Assembly: GCA_019418195.1 (NCBI GenBank)
Contig: DYCJ01000005.1
Location: forward strand, 20,708 to 27,087
Length of the DNA stretch: 6,380 nt
Direction: 5' to 3'
Source of the DNA: Clostridiales bacterium
GTDB taxonomy: Bacteria; Bacillota; Clostridia; Lachnospirales; Lachnospiraceae
A program made the translations under genes and the position numbers. The notes beneath the pieces are model-generated. The model was not told the origin of the DNA, ran no database searches, and saw nothing but the letters and a program-made list of their open reading frames with translations. Of this stretch, positions 1 through 5,821 are shown piece after piece (within the stretch, counting starts at the first letter, position 1; every line of letters begins with the position of its first letter).

Positions 1-4
1 CCAT
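1..4 (-). CDS. Possible start codon of a divergent gene, remainder outside the window
   Basis: Read on the minus strand, positions 4-2 are ATG, preceded by AAAGGCGGAG (positions 18-9), which is a plausible ribosome binding site four bases upstream. An extended -10 box facing the same way lies about 90 bases further upstream. Only four bases of the putative gene are visible, so the product cannot be identified. The repeated GACC/GGTC sequences between it and the cluster at 274 would fit an autoregulated repressor of that cluster, for example of the TetR family. That identity is inference from layout only, and even the existence of the gene is uncertain. Confidence 0.3.
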
Positions 5-60
5 GTCTCTCCGCCTTTCTCTTATAGTGAACTGGTCAATGCCGGTATAACATCCTGATC

Positions 61-76
61 TCCGGTCAGAACCGGA
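61..76. repeat. Perfect inverted repeat TCCGGT-CAGA-ACCGGA
   Basis: Two six-base arms are exactly complementary around a four-base centre. The repeat lies just downstream of the leftward -10 box, in the expected leader of the divergent transcript. It contains the GGTCA core also present at 34-38 (within TGAACTGGTCA, 28-38, itself a near palindrome) and related to the GGTCG cores at 190-260. It may be an operator for the divergent regulator or a small RNA hairpin; the position fits either. Confidence 0.45.
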
Positions 77-92
77 CGAATAATTTCAATTC

Positions 93-101
93 AGTATAGC
101 A
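93..101 (-). promoter_or_regulatory. Candidate extended -10 promoter, leftward
   Basis: The minus strand reads TGCTATACT here, a TATACT -10 hexamer (5 of 6 to consensus) preceded by the TGn extension. No good -35 box stands at 17 bases; TGGTTC at 121-116 is weak, which extended -10 promoters tolerate. Transcription would start near position 86 and run toward the possible start codon at position 4. Confidence 0.4.
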
Positions 102-141
102 CATCATTTGGAAAAGAACCAGCAAGAAAAACGCACAAAAA

Positions 142-160
142 ACAGGAGAAAATTTCCTGT
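142..160. repeat. Inverted repeat ACAGGA...TCCTGT
   Basis: ACAGGA (142-147) and TCCTGT (155-160) form a near-perfect 19-base palindrome with an A/T-rich centre. On the minus strand the hairpin is followed by six T residues, which resembles a weak intrinsic terminator, but no leftward gene to its right is apparent. It could equally be a protein-binding site upstream of the cluster promoter. Its role is unknown. Confidence 0.3.
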
Positions 161-180
161 GATTTTGACAGAGACGACGA

Positions 181-207
181 TTGACCGACAGTCGAAAAAA
201 TGATAAT
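181..207 (+). promoter_or_regulatory. Candidate promoter of the SCP2-to-ligase cluster
   Basis: TTGACC (181-186, 5 of 6 to the -35 consensus) is followed 15 bases later by GATAAT (202-207, 5 of 6 to the -10 consensus). The spacer is shorter than the usual 17, which weakens the call. It is the best pair ahead of the first gene and would start transcription near 214. The first operator-like repeat (182-198) covers the -35 box and spacer, the classical place for a repressor to block RNA polymerase. Confidence 0.45.
182..198. promoter_or_regulatory. Operator-like repeat, copy A
   Basis: TGACCGACAGTCGAAAA is built as GACC-N3-AGTC, an inverted repeat with one mismatch, followed by GAAAA. It matches copy B at 226-242 in 14 of 17 positions. 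It lies between the candidate -35 and -10 boxes. Short dyads with GACC/GGTC arms are typical of dimeric repressors such as TetR-family proteins; which protein binds is inference. Confidence 0.5.
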
Positions 208-225
208 CTAACAAAGAAGAGAAGA

Positions 226-242
226 TGACCGCTGGTCGAAAA
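226..242. promoter_or_regulatory. Operator-like repeat, copy B
   Basis: TGACCGCTGGTCGAAAA contains a perfect four-base dyad, GACC (227-230) and GGTC (234-237), around three bases. It lies in the expected transcribed leader, downstream of the -10 box. Its GTC core is 44 bp from that of copy A. Confidence 0.5.
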
Positions 243-247
243 CATGG

Positions 248-263
248 TGCCCGCGGTCGAAAA
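248..263. promoter_or_regulatory. Operator-like repeat, copy C, abutting the ribosome binding site
   Basis: TGCCCGCGGTCGAAAA repeats the right half (GGTCGAAAA) of copy B exactly, 21 bp downstream, which is two helical turns. Its left half is degenerate, with a CCGCGG dyad at 251-256. It runs directly into the AGGAGG of the first gene, so a bound protein or the leader RNA here could affect both transcription and translation. Confidence 0.4.
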
Positions 264-273
264 GGAGGATATT

Positions 274-612
274 ATGACCTACGCAGATATGTTTTCAAAG
301 GTAAAGGGAATGCTGATGGACGCTGATGTGAGCGATATTCACGAGCATCTGGCATACCAGTTCAACATCACCGGTGAAGCGGAAGGCATTTTTTATGCCG
401 AGGTGAAAGACGGACAGCTCTATGTAGAGCCGTATGAGTATTTCGACCGCGATGCGATGTTTACATGCAGCGCCGAGACGCTGTTTAAGATCGCGGACGG
501 AAAGACGGATCCGATCCTCGCGGTAACGCTTGGAAAACTGAAAGTAGAGGGCAATATTGATAAAGCGCTGAGACTTAAGGAACTGATCAACAGCAAGAAA
601 CCTCAGAAGTAA
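274..612 (+). CDS. SCP2 sterol-binding-domain protein (small lipid-binding protein)
   Basis: This 112-residue protein is one SCP2 domain. The C-terminal part is diagnostic: after FKIADGKTDPILAVTLGKL comes KVEGNIDKALRLKELI, the family's conserved strand-turn-helix closing the hydrophobic pocket. SCP2 domains bind fatty acids, acyl-CoAs or other apolar ligands in a non-catalytic tunnel; there is no signal peptide, so it should be cytoplasmic. The start at 274 is chosen because AGGAGG (263-268) sits five bases upstream; an in-frame ATG at 244 would add ten residues but has no ribosome binding site and lies inside operator-like repeats. It heads the cluster, 52 bases before the hydrolase gene, suggesting that the pathway deals with a lipid-like molecule. 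The ligand is unknown. Family assignment is firm, role is inferred. Confidence 0.85.
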   Translation: MTYADMFSKVKGMLMDADVSDIHEHLAYQFNITGEAEGIFYAEVKDGQLYVEPYEYFDRDAMFTCSAETLFKIADGKTDPILAVTLGKLKVEGNIDKALRLKELINSKKPQK

Positions 613-664
613 AAGAAACAACATTTATTAATACAGGATCACAGAATATAAAGCAGGTGAGGAA

Positions 665-1609
665 ATGGGTAAATTACTGAAAGGTGCCGCAGCTCTTCTG
701 GGCGCAGCGGCAGCAGCGGAAGTAGCAGGAAGCGCGTATCTGTACAGAAGGACGATGATCCGTTACAATGCAAAGACGGAGCGGACCATGAAGATGTCCG
801 GAGTTGACTGGGAGAAATATATTCCCATGATGAAAGAGCGCAGAGAGTGGATGATGGAGCAGCCTCATGAAGACGTGTGGATCACATCCCATGACGGTCT
901 GAAACTCCACGGTACATATTTCAAAGGCGCTGAAGGAAATAAAGCGGTGATCTGTTTCCACGGATATACAAGCGAAGGGCTTAATGATTACAGCAGCCTT
1001 TCCCATTATTATCTGAAACACGGATTCAGGATGCTCCTGATCGATGAGAGAGCCCATGGCAGAAGCGAAGGCGAACACATCGGCTTCGGCAATATGGACC
1101 GGCTGGACGGAAAACGCTGGATAGACTGGATGGTAGAGACTGCCGGTGAAGATGTGCAGATCATCCTTCACGGCAATTCCATGGGCGGAGCGACGGTCTG
1201 CATGATGAGCGGGCTTGATCTGCCGCCACAGGTGAAAGGCATTATTTCGGACTGCGCTTTTACATCTATGAAGGATGTCTTCACCCATGTGCTCCACAGC
1301 ATGTATCATATACCGGCGTTCCCCATGCTGCAGCTGGCAGACTGGGCGAACAAGAAGCAGGTCGGATACGGACTGGATGACTGCAATTCAGCCCGGGAAG
1401 TCCGCAGGGCGAAAGTGCCGTTCCTGTTTATCCACGGGGCGGAAGATGTGTTTGTCCCGTGCTGGATGACAGAGGAAATATATAAAAACTGTGCATCCCC
1501 GAAGACAAAACTCATTGTCGGGGGAGCAGGACACGGCGAGAGTTACTACAAAGATACGGAAGCTTATGAAAATGCAATGGATTCATTTATCGGAGGGGTA
1601 ATGAAATGA
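665..1609 (+). CDS. Alpha/beta hydrolase, YqkD-like, possibly membrane-anchored
   Basis: The 314-residue protein has the alpha/beta-hydrolase fold of the serine aminopeptidase S33/Hydrolase_4 type. Visible elements are the oxyanion-hole HG (99-100, in FHGYTSEG), the DERAHGRSEGEHIGFG block (127-142) typical of YqkD-like proteins, the nucleophile elbow GNSMGG with Ser172, the acid Asp261 in HGAEDVFVP, and His290 in GAGHGE, giving a complete Ser-Asp-His triad. Residues 7-27 are Ala/Leu-rich and could form an N-terminal membrane anchor, although Glu19 lies within. AGGTGAGG (655-662) precedes the start unusually closely. The stop codon overlaps the next start (ATGA), so it is probably translationally coupled to the condensation gene. 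In this context it may act as a thioesterase, esterase or amidase on the pathway product; substrate is unknown. Confidence 0.85.
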   Translation: MGKLLKGAAALLGAAAAAEVAGSAYLYRRTMIRYNAKTERTMKMSGVDWEKYIPMMKERREWMMEQPHEDVWITSHDGLKLHGTYFKGAEGNKAVICFHGYTSEGLNDYSSLSHYYLKHGFRMLLIDERAHGRSEGEHIGFGNMDRLDGKRWIDWMVETAGEDVQIILHGNSMGGATVCMMSGLDLPPQVKGIISDCAFTSMKDVFTHVLHSMYHIPAFPMLQLADWANKKQVGYGLDDCNSAREVRRAKVPFLFIHGAEDVFVPCWMTEEIYKNCASPKTKLIVGGAGHGESYYKDTEAYENAMDSFIGGVMK

Positions 1610-3012
1610 TGAGAACAAGAAAAGGACACAAAGTGTATCCGCTTACCGTAGCACAGAAATTCCATCTTTACTATGCGCCGCACTGCCCGAGTATGGCGGT
1701 GCTGAATATCGGGACCAGCCTGACGATCGAAGTAGAGCTGGATTTTGACCAGCTCAGGAAATCCATCAACGAGGCTTATGCGAGAAGTGAGGGAATGCGC
1801 ATCCGTTTTGCGAAAGACAAAGACGGCACATGGTATCAGTATATCGCGGATCCGGAAGAGCAGGAGATCGAGCTTGTCGATTTTACCGGCAAAACAATGG
1901 AAGAGGCTGAGGCCGAGATGCAGAAATGGACGACTGTTCCATTTAAGATGCAGGATTCCCAGATGTCCCGCGTGGTCATGATCAAGATGCCGGACGGATT
2001 CTCCGGGGTCTATTTCCTTGGACAGCACATGACAGTGGATGCCCAGTCCCTGATCTGTTTCCTGAAAGACATCATCGAGCTCTACTGTAATGCAAAATAC
2101 GAGGGCGTGCCTTATCCGAAAGATATGTGTTCATATATCGAACAGCTGGAAAAGGATCTTGCCTATGAGGCAGGGAGCAAAGCACAGAAGAGAGATATTG
2201 ACTATTTCCAGAAAGAGATCGAAAAAGGCGAGCCGATCTACAGCGGCATTCATGGAACGGACAGGCTGGAAGCTGCCAGAGAGATGTTTAAGAATCCGAA
2301 ACTGCGCACAGCATTCAACTCATCTGATGATACGGCATCTGCCCTTGATATCTTTCACCTTGAAGAAGAACCGACAAAGCGCCTGATGGATTTCTGCGAG
2401 AAATACCACGTTTCACTTGCATGTCTTCTGCTTATGGGGCTGCGTACCTATTACCAGAAGATGAACGGCTTTGAGGATGTATCGATTAACAACGCGATCG
2501 CAAGACGTGCCACTCTCAAAGAGAAGAAATCCGGGGGAACAAGGATACATTCATTCCCGATCCGCACGATCTTCCCGGAGGATATGAAGTTTATCGACGG
2601 AGTATACGCGATCCGCGACAAACAGAACGAGATCTTCCGCCATGCGAATTACGACCCGACGGCATACTTTGGATACCGTTCCAAACTGTACCCGCAGCCG
2701 AATCCGGGACTGACTTACGAGCCGATCTCGCTGACCTATCAGCCGCTGACACTCAAGGAGAAGGGACTTGACCAGCTGGGCGACATCCGTTATAAGACGA
2801 AATGGTATCCGAACGGCACATGCCCGCAGGGAGTATACCTGACAGTAATGCACCGCCCGGAGGACAATGGCCTGGACTTTAATTTCGAGCACCAGATCAA
2901 AGCATACTCCAGAGAAGAGCTGGAATACCTGTACTATTATCTGTGCAAGATCATGTTCAAAGGTGCGGAGAACCCGGATCTGACAATCGGAGAGATTATA
3001 AAGCTGATATAA
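1606..3012 (+). CDS. Stand-alone condensation-domain protein (NRPS-like acyltransferase)
   Basis: This 468-residue protein is a single condensation domain of the nonribosomal peptide synthetase superfamily, close to the usual 430-470 residues, with no fused carrier or adenylation domain. Motifs in order: YPLTVAQKFHLYY (11-23, C1), RSEGMRIRF (60-68, C2), QHMTVDA (140-146, C3, normally HHxxxDG), IHSFPIRTIFPED (314-326, C5-like) and HANYDP (346-351, C6-like). The second, catalytic His (141) and structural Asp (145) are kept, while the first His is Gln and the Gly is Ala, so activity is likely. Known members join a carrier-bound acyl group to an amine or hydroxyl. GGAGGGG (1592-1598) serves ATG 1606 or the adjacent ATG 1609; the start overlaps the hydrolase stop. 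The carrier gene follows 35 bases later. Acceptor unknown. Confidence 0.8.
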   Translation: MMRTRKGHKVYPLTVAQKFHLYYAPHCPSMAVLNIGTSLTIEVELDFDQLRKSINEAYARSEGMRIRFAKDKDGTWYQYIADPEEQEIELVDFTGKTMEEAEAEMQKWTTVPFKMQDSQMSRVVMIKMPDGFSGVYFLGQHMTVDAQSLICFLKDIIELYCNAKYEGVPYPKDMCSYIEQLEKDLAYEAGSKAQKRDIDYFQKEIEKGEPIYSGIHGTDRLEAAREMFKNPKLRTAFNSSDDTASALDIFHLEEEPTKRLMDFCEKYHVSLACLLLMGLRTYYQKMNGFEDVSINNAIARRATLKEKKSGGTRIHSFPIRTIFPEDMKFIDGVYAIRDKQNEIFRHANYDPTAYFGYRSKLYPQPNPGLTYEPISLTYQPLTLKEKGLDQLGDIRYKTKWYPNGTCPQGVYLTVMHRPEDNGLDFNFEHQIKAYSREELEYLYYYLCKIMFKGAENPDLTIGEIIKLI

Positions 3013-3047
3013 AGATGTTCCGACATTATAGATAAGGAGAGAGGATT

Positions 3048-3281
3048 ATGTTTGAAAAATTAGTAAATATTATATGCAACTATGTTGAAGTAGAGCCGGA
3101 GAATATCCATCCGGAATCACGTTTTATGGAAGATCTCGGGTTTACATCTTTTGACTTCATGAGCATGCTGGGAGAGGTAGAAGACGAGTTTGATGTAGAA
3201 GTAGAACAGTCAGAGGTGATGAATATCCGCACAGTGGGGGAGGCTGTTGACTATCTCGAAAAACTGAGCGGAGAAAACTAG
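3048..3281 (+). CDS. Acyl carrier protein (phosphopantetheine-binding)
   Basis: A 77-residue free-standing carrier protein. The attachment site is in DLGFTSFDF (29-37), where Ser34 corresponds to the serine of the usual DSL motif and would receive 4'-phosphopantetheine from CoA. The length, four-helix spacing and very acidic composition (for example GEVEDEFDVEVEQSE, 42-56) fit a discrete ACP rather than a peptidyl carrier excised from a large synthetase. Thr-Ser-Phe instead of Asp-Ser-Leu is a modest deviation at the recognition helix. AAGGAG (3034-3039) gives a well spaced ribosome binding site. It lies between the condensation and ligase genes and presumably carries the acyl intermediate from one to the other. 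It is unlikely to be the housekeeping fatty-acid ACP, since no fab genes are near. Confidence 0.9.
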   Translation: MFEKLVNIICNYVEVEPENIHPESRFMEDLGFTSFDFMSMLGEVEDEFDVEVEQSEVMNIRTVGEAVDYLEKLSGEN

Positions 3282-3330
3282 GACAGGCTTCCCGTGTGAT
3301 CCTTAAGTGAGACACAATAACAGGCGGCAG

Positions 3331-3348
3331 CTGCGCGCGAGAGCGCAG
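3331..3348 (+). other. Small GC-rich hairpin before the ligase ribosome binding site
   Basis: CTGCGC (3331-3336) and GCGCAG (3343-3348) pair perfectly around a six-base loop. The stem ends three bases before the AAGGAA ribosome binding site (3352-3357) of the ligase gene, within the 84-base gap that follows the carrier gene. There is no T tract, so it is not an intrinsic terminator. It may stabilise a processed mRNA end or tune ligase translation; this is inference from position. Confidence 0.4.
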
Positions 3349-3365
3349 AGAAAGGAATGTGAATT

Positions 3366-4874
3366 ATGCTTTGCACCACAGTGCGTCAGATCCTGGACGG
3401 TACAGAGAAAAAATACGGGCCGGAGGATGCGATACGTTATAAAGTCGGTAAAAATGAGATTGAGGCAAAATCTTATACCCAGCTAAAGGAGGACAGCGAG
3501 AGCTTCTCCAATGTGCTGAAGAACCTGGGCGAACAGGGGAAACATATCTCTGTCATCGGAGCTACCTCCTATCCGTGGCTTGTGACATATTTTGGAACGG
3601 TAGACAGCGGCAGCGTGATCGTGCCGCTGGATGTAAACCTTCCGGCAGAGGATGTGTGCGACCTGATCGATCGGTCGGATTCCACAGTACTTGTATACGA
3701 TGAGATCCGCAAGGATGTGGCTGCGATCGCGAAAGAACGCTGCCCGAAGCTGAAAACACTGATCTCCATGCAGCAGGATGAGAACAGCGGCGAGGTGTTG
3801 TCATGGTGGAAGACACTGGAAGAAAACAGAGGGGCAAGTGATTTTGATCCGGATCCGGACCAGCTCTGCACGATCATGTTTACATCAGGAACGACAGGAA
3901 AGAGCAAGGGTGTTATGCTGACCCACAGAAATGTGGCGGAGAACGCGACCTGTCTGGATATGAAGATCCCGGAGCGTACCGTGATCATGACTGTGCTGCC
4001 GATCCATCACGCATACTGCCTGAGTATGGACATCTTAAAAGGTGTATCTCTCGGTTCAGTCATCTGTATCAACGATTCGCTTCTCCGTGTGGCGAAGAAT
4101 ATCAAGCTGTTCAAGCCTGAGATGATCCTGATGGTGCCGCTGATGATAGAGACAATGGCGAAGAAGCTTGAGGAAGCATCCCTGCTTCCTGCCAAGATCG
4201 TAAAGAGCCAGGTGTTCGGAAAGCAGTTCCATACGATCTGCAGCGGCGGAGCCTACCTGGATCCGAAATATATCGATATGTTCAAGAAGTATGACATTGT
4301 CATCCAGCAGGGATACGGCATGACCGAGTGCGCCCCGGTCATCAGTGTCAACCAGAGCTGGAATATCCGCTCTGATTCTGTGGGACAGCTCCTGCCCAAC
4401 TGCAAGGCAAAGACTGTGGACGGCGAACTTTGGGTGAAGGGCAGCAGCGTTATGCAGGGGTATTATAAGATGCCGGAAGAGACAGCCGAAACTCTGGAAG
4501 ACGGATGGCTTAAGACCGGCGATCTGGGCTATGTGGACGAGGACGGGTTCGTCTATCTGACCGGCCGTAAGAAGAATCTGATCATTACGAAGAACGGAGA
4601 GAACGTATCTCCTGAGGAACTGGAAAATGCCCTCAGCACAAACCGTCTTGTGGGCGAGATACTTGTCCGGGAGAAAGACGGCGTGATCGAGGCGGAAATC
4701 TATCCGGATCAGGATTACGTGAAGAAGAAACGCATCAAAGACGTGAGGGAAAAGCTCCAGGAGATCATCGATGAATATAATAAGACGGCGGCTCCGCAGA
4801 AAAGGATATACAGCCTGATCGTCAGGGATACCGAGTTTGAGAAGACGACCACACGAAAGATCAAGAGATTTTAA
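3366..4874 (+). CDS. AMP-forming acyl ligase (fatty- or aryl-acid-activating type), probable ACP loader
   Basis: This 502-residue enzyme of the ANL superfamily adenylates a carboxylic acid with ATP and transfers it to a thiol. Motifs: TSGTTGKSKG (173-182, phosphate-binding loop), GYGMTE (316-321, A5), KTGDLGYVDEDGF (383-395, A7), GRKKNLIITKNGENVSPEE (400-418, hinge and A8) and KTTTRKIKR (493-501, A10, with Lys498 the likely catalytic lysine). The usual Gly before that lysine is Arg497. The A4 region, LPIHHAYCLSMD (211-222), resembles acyl-CoA synthetases and lacks the Asp that binds the amino group in amino-acid adenylation domains, so the substrate is more likely a fatty or aromatic acid. 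Adjacent carrier and condensation genes suggest that the acceptor is the ACP; CoA is the alternative. Start is supported by AAGGAA (3352-3357). Confidence 0.85.
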   Translation: MLCTTVRQILDGTEKKYGPEDAIRYKVGKNEIEAKSYTQLKEDSESFSNVLKNLGEQGKHISVIGATSYPWLVTYFGTVDSGSVIVPLDVNLPAEDVCDLIDRSDSTVLVYDEIRKDVAAIAKERCPKLKTLISMQQDENSGEVLSWWKTLEENRGASDFDPDPDQLCTIMFTSGTTGKSKGVMLTHRNVAENATCLDMKIPERTVIMTVLPIHHAYCLSMDILKGVSLGSVICINDSLLRVAKNIKLFKPEMILMVPLMIETMAKKLEEASLLPAKIVKSQVFGKQFHTICSGGAYLDPKYIDMFKKYDIVIQQGYGMTECAPVISVNQSWNIRSDSVGQLLPNCKAKTVDGELWVKGSSVMQGYYKMPEETAETLEDGWLKTGDLGYVDEDGFVYLTGRKKNLIITKNGENVSPEELENALSTNRLVGEILVREKDGVIEAEIYPDQDYVKKKRIKDVREKLQEIIDEYNKTAAPQKRIYSLIVRDTEFEKTTTRKIKRF

Positions 4875-4894
4875 TATATTCAGCCCGGAACAAC

Positions 4895-4934
4895 AGCTCC
4901 CGGACGGCGATGAAAGATATGCCGGCCGGGAGCT
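4895..4934 (+). terminator. Large hairpin after the cluster, possible terminator
   Basis: AGCTCCCGG (4895-4903) and CCGGGAGCT (4926-4934) form a perfect nine-pair stem. CGGC (4905-4908) and GCCG (4921-4924) extend it inward past one mismatch, leaving a 12-base loop. It starts 20 bases after the ligase stop and ends about 40 bases before the candidate coaX promoter, as expected for an operon end. Only three T residues follow, so termination may be inefficient or factor-dependent; an mRNA-stabilising 3' structure is the alternative. Confidence 0.55.
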
Positions 4935-4974
4935 TTCGTGACGAATCCGATATGGGTAACTGGTGTGAACGAAC

Positions 4975-5004
4975 TTGACGGCATAGAGCGATCCTTGTTA
5001 ATAT
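4975..5004 (+). promoter_or_regulatory. Candidate promoter of coaX-dusB
   Basis: TTGACG (4975-4980, 5 of 6 to the -35 consensus) and TAATAT (4999-5004, 4 of 6 to the -10 consensus) are 18 bases apart. The -10 box is preceded by TGT, giving the extended -10 form. It lies between the hairpin at 4895-4934 and the coaX ribosome binding site (GGGAGGA, 5024-5030), so the housekeeping pair probably has its own transcription start near 5011. Confidence 0.5.
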
Positions 5005-5036
5005 AAGGAAAGTAAAAAATACAGGGAGGAAAGCCT

Positions 5037-5816
5037 ATGCTGCTTACGATCGATGTGGGAAATACAAATATCACAATGGGAGTGTTCGAGGAAGAACTGC
5101 TGTCCGGCATGTTCCGCATGACGACAAAACGTCCGCGCACATCCGATGAATATGGAATGACGATCTGCGGCATACTGGAACACAGGTCCATTGATCCCGG
5201 GAAGATCAAAGCCGTTATCATCGCATCGGTCGTACCTGATATCATGCATTCACTGACGAGCGGGATCATCAAATATCTGCACACCACGCCGATGATCGTG
5301 TCTGCGGATTCTGATACGGGCATCCTTGTGAACACAGACAATCCGTCCAGGACAGGCCCGGACAGGATTGTCAATGCTGTGGCGGGATATGCCATCTCCA
5401 AAGGTCCGGCGATCGTTATCGATTTTGGTACAGCCACTACCTATGACCTGATCGGCCCTGACGGTACATTGGAGGCGTGTATCATTGCGCCGGGTATTGA
5501 GACGGCAGGACGTTCCTTATGGGGCGGGGCGGCTATGCTGCCTGCGATACAGATCCAGATGCCGGGTACTGCGCTCGCCCGGGACACTGTGACAGGAATG
5601 CAGGGCGGCCTGGTGTTCGGAGCCATCGGCCAGACGGAATACATCGTGAAGCGGATGAAAGAAGAGTCCGGCTATACAGACGCTTATGTGATCGCCACGG
5701 GCGGACTCGGTAAGATCATTGCGAATGAGACGGAATGTATCAATCTGTATGATCCGCAGCTTACACTCAACGGACTGCGCCTGATCTATGAGAGGATGAA
5801 GGGGACTGACAAATAA
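5037..5816 (+). CDS. coaX: Type III pantothenate kinase
   Basis: CoaX phosphorylates pantothenate to 4'-phosphopantothenate with ATP, the first step of CoA synthesis, in the cytoplasm. The 259-residue length is normal for the family. The N-terminal DVGNTN (6-11) is the first phosphate-binding motif of the acetate/sugar kinase (ASKHA) fold. GPDR (107-110) carries the likely catalytic Asp109, DFGTATT (129-135) is the second phosphate motif, and APGIE (151-155) and ATGGLG (220-225) are further family blocks. Type III enzymes need a monovalent cation and are not feedback-inhibited by CoA. GGGAGGA (5024-5030), six bases upstream, supports the start. dusB follows after five bases, so the two are co-transcribed. 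CoA made downstream would also supply the carrier protein's prosthetic group, but every cell needs it, so the link to the upstream cluster may be incidental. Confidence 0.95.
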   Translation: MLLTIDVGNTNITMGVFEEELLSGMFRMTTKRPRTSDEYGMTICGILEHRSIDPGKIKAVIIASVVPDIMHSLTSGIIKYLHTTPMIVSADSDTGILVNTDNPSRTGPDRIVNAVAGYAISKGPAIVIDFGTATTYDLIGPDGTLEACIIAPGIETAGRSLWGGAAMLPAIQIQMPGTALARDTVTGMQGGLVFGAIGQTEYIVKRMKEESGYTDAYVIATGGLGKIIANETECINLYDPQLTLNGLRLIYERMKGTDK

Positions 5817-5821
5817 GAGCT

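Noticed and set aside
165..170. Perfect TTGACA as the cluster's -35 box
   Set aside because: No -10-like hexamer lies 15-19 bases downstream; GATAAT at 202-207 is 31 bases away.
182..263. The three GTCGAAAA repeats as a CRISPR or tandem-repeat array
   Set aside because: The units are only 16-17 bases, imperfect and unevenly spaced (44 and 21 bp), and overlap the promoter and ribosome binding site, which fits operators better.
244..273. Upstream ATG at 244 as the start of the SCP2 gene
   Set aside because: It is in frame but has no ribosome binding site and lies within the operator-like repeats. ATG 274 has AGGAGG at ideal spacing and begins the conserved domain.
674..1309. 211-codon open frame on the minus strand
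   Set aside because: It is antisense to the hydrolase, whose catalytic motifs are clear; the frame shows no family features.
3357..3362. ATG at 3357 just before the ligase start
   Set aside because: It is followed immediately by TGA, lies in the ribosome binding site region, and is not in use as a gene start.
4880..5437. 185-codon open frame on the minus strand
   Set aside because: It lies opposite the well-supported coaX gene and the hairpin region, has no recognisable domain, and is a by-product of coaX codon use.
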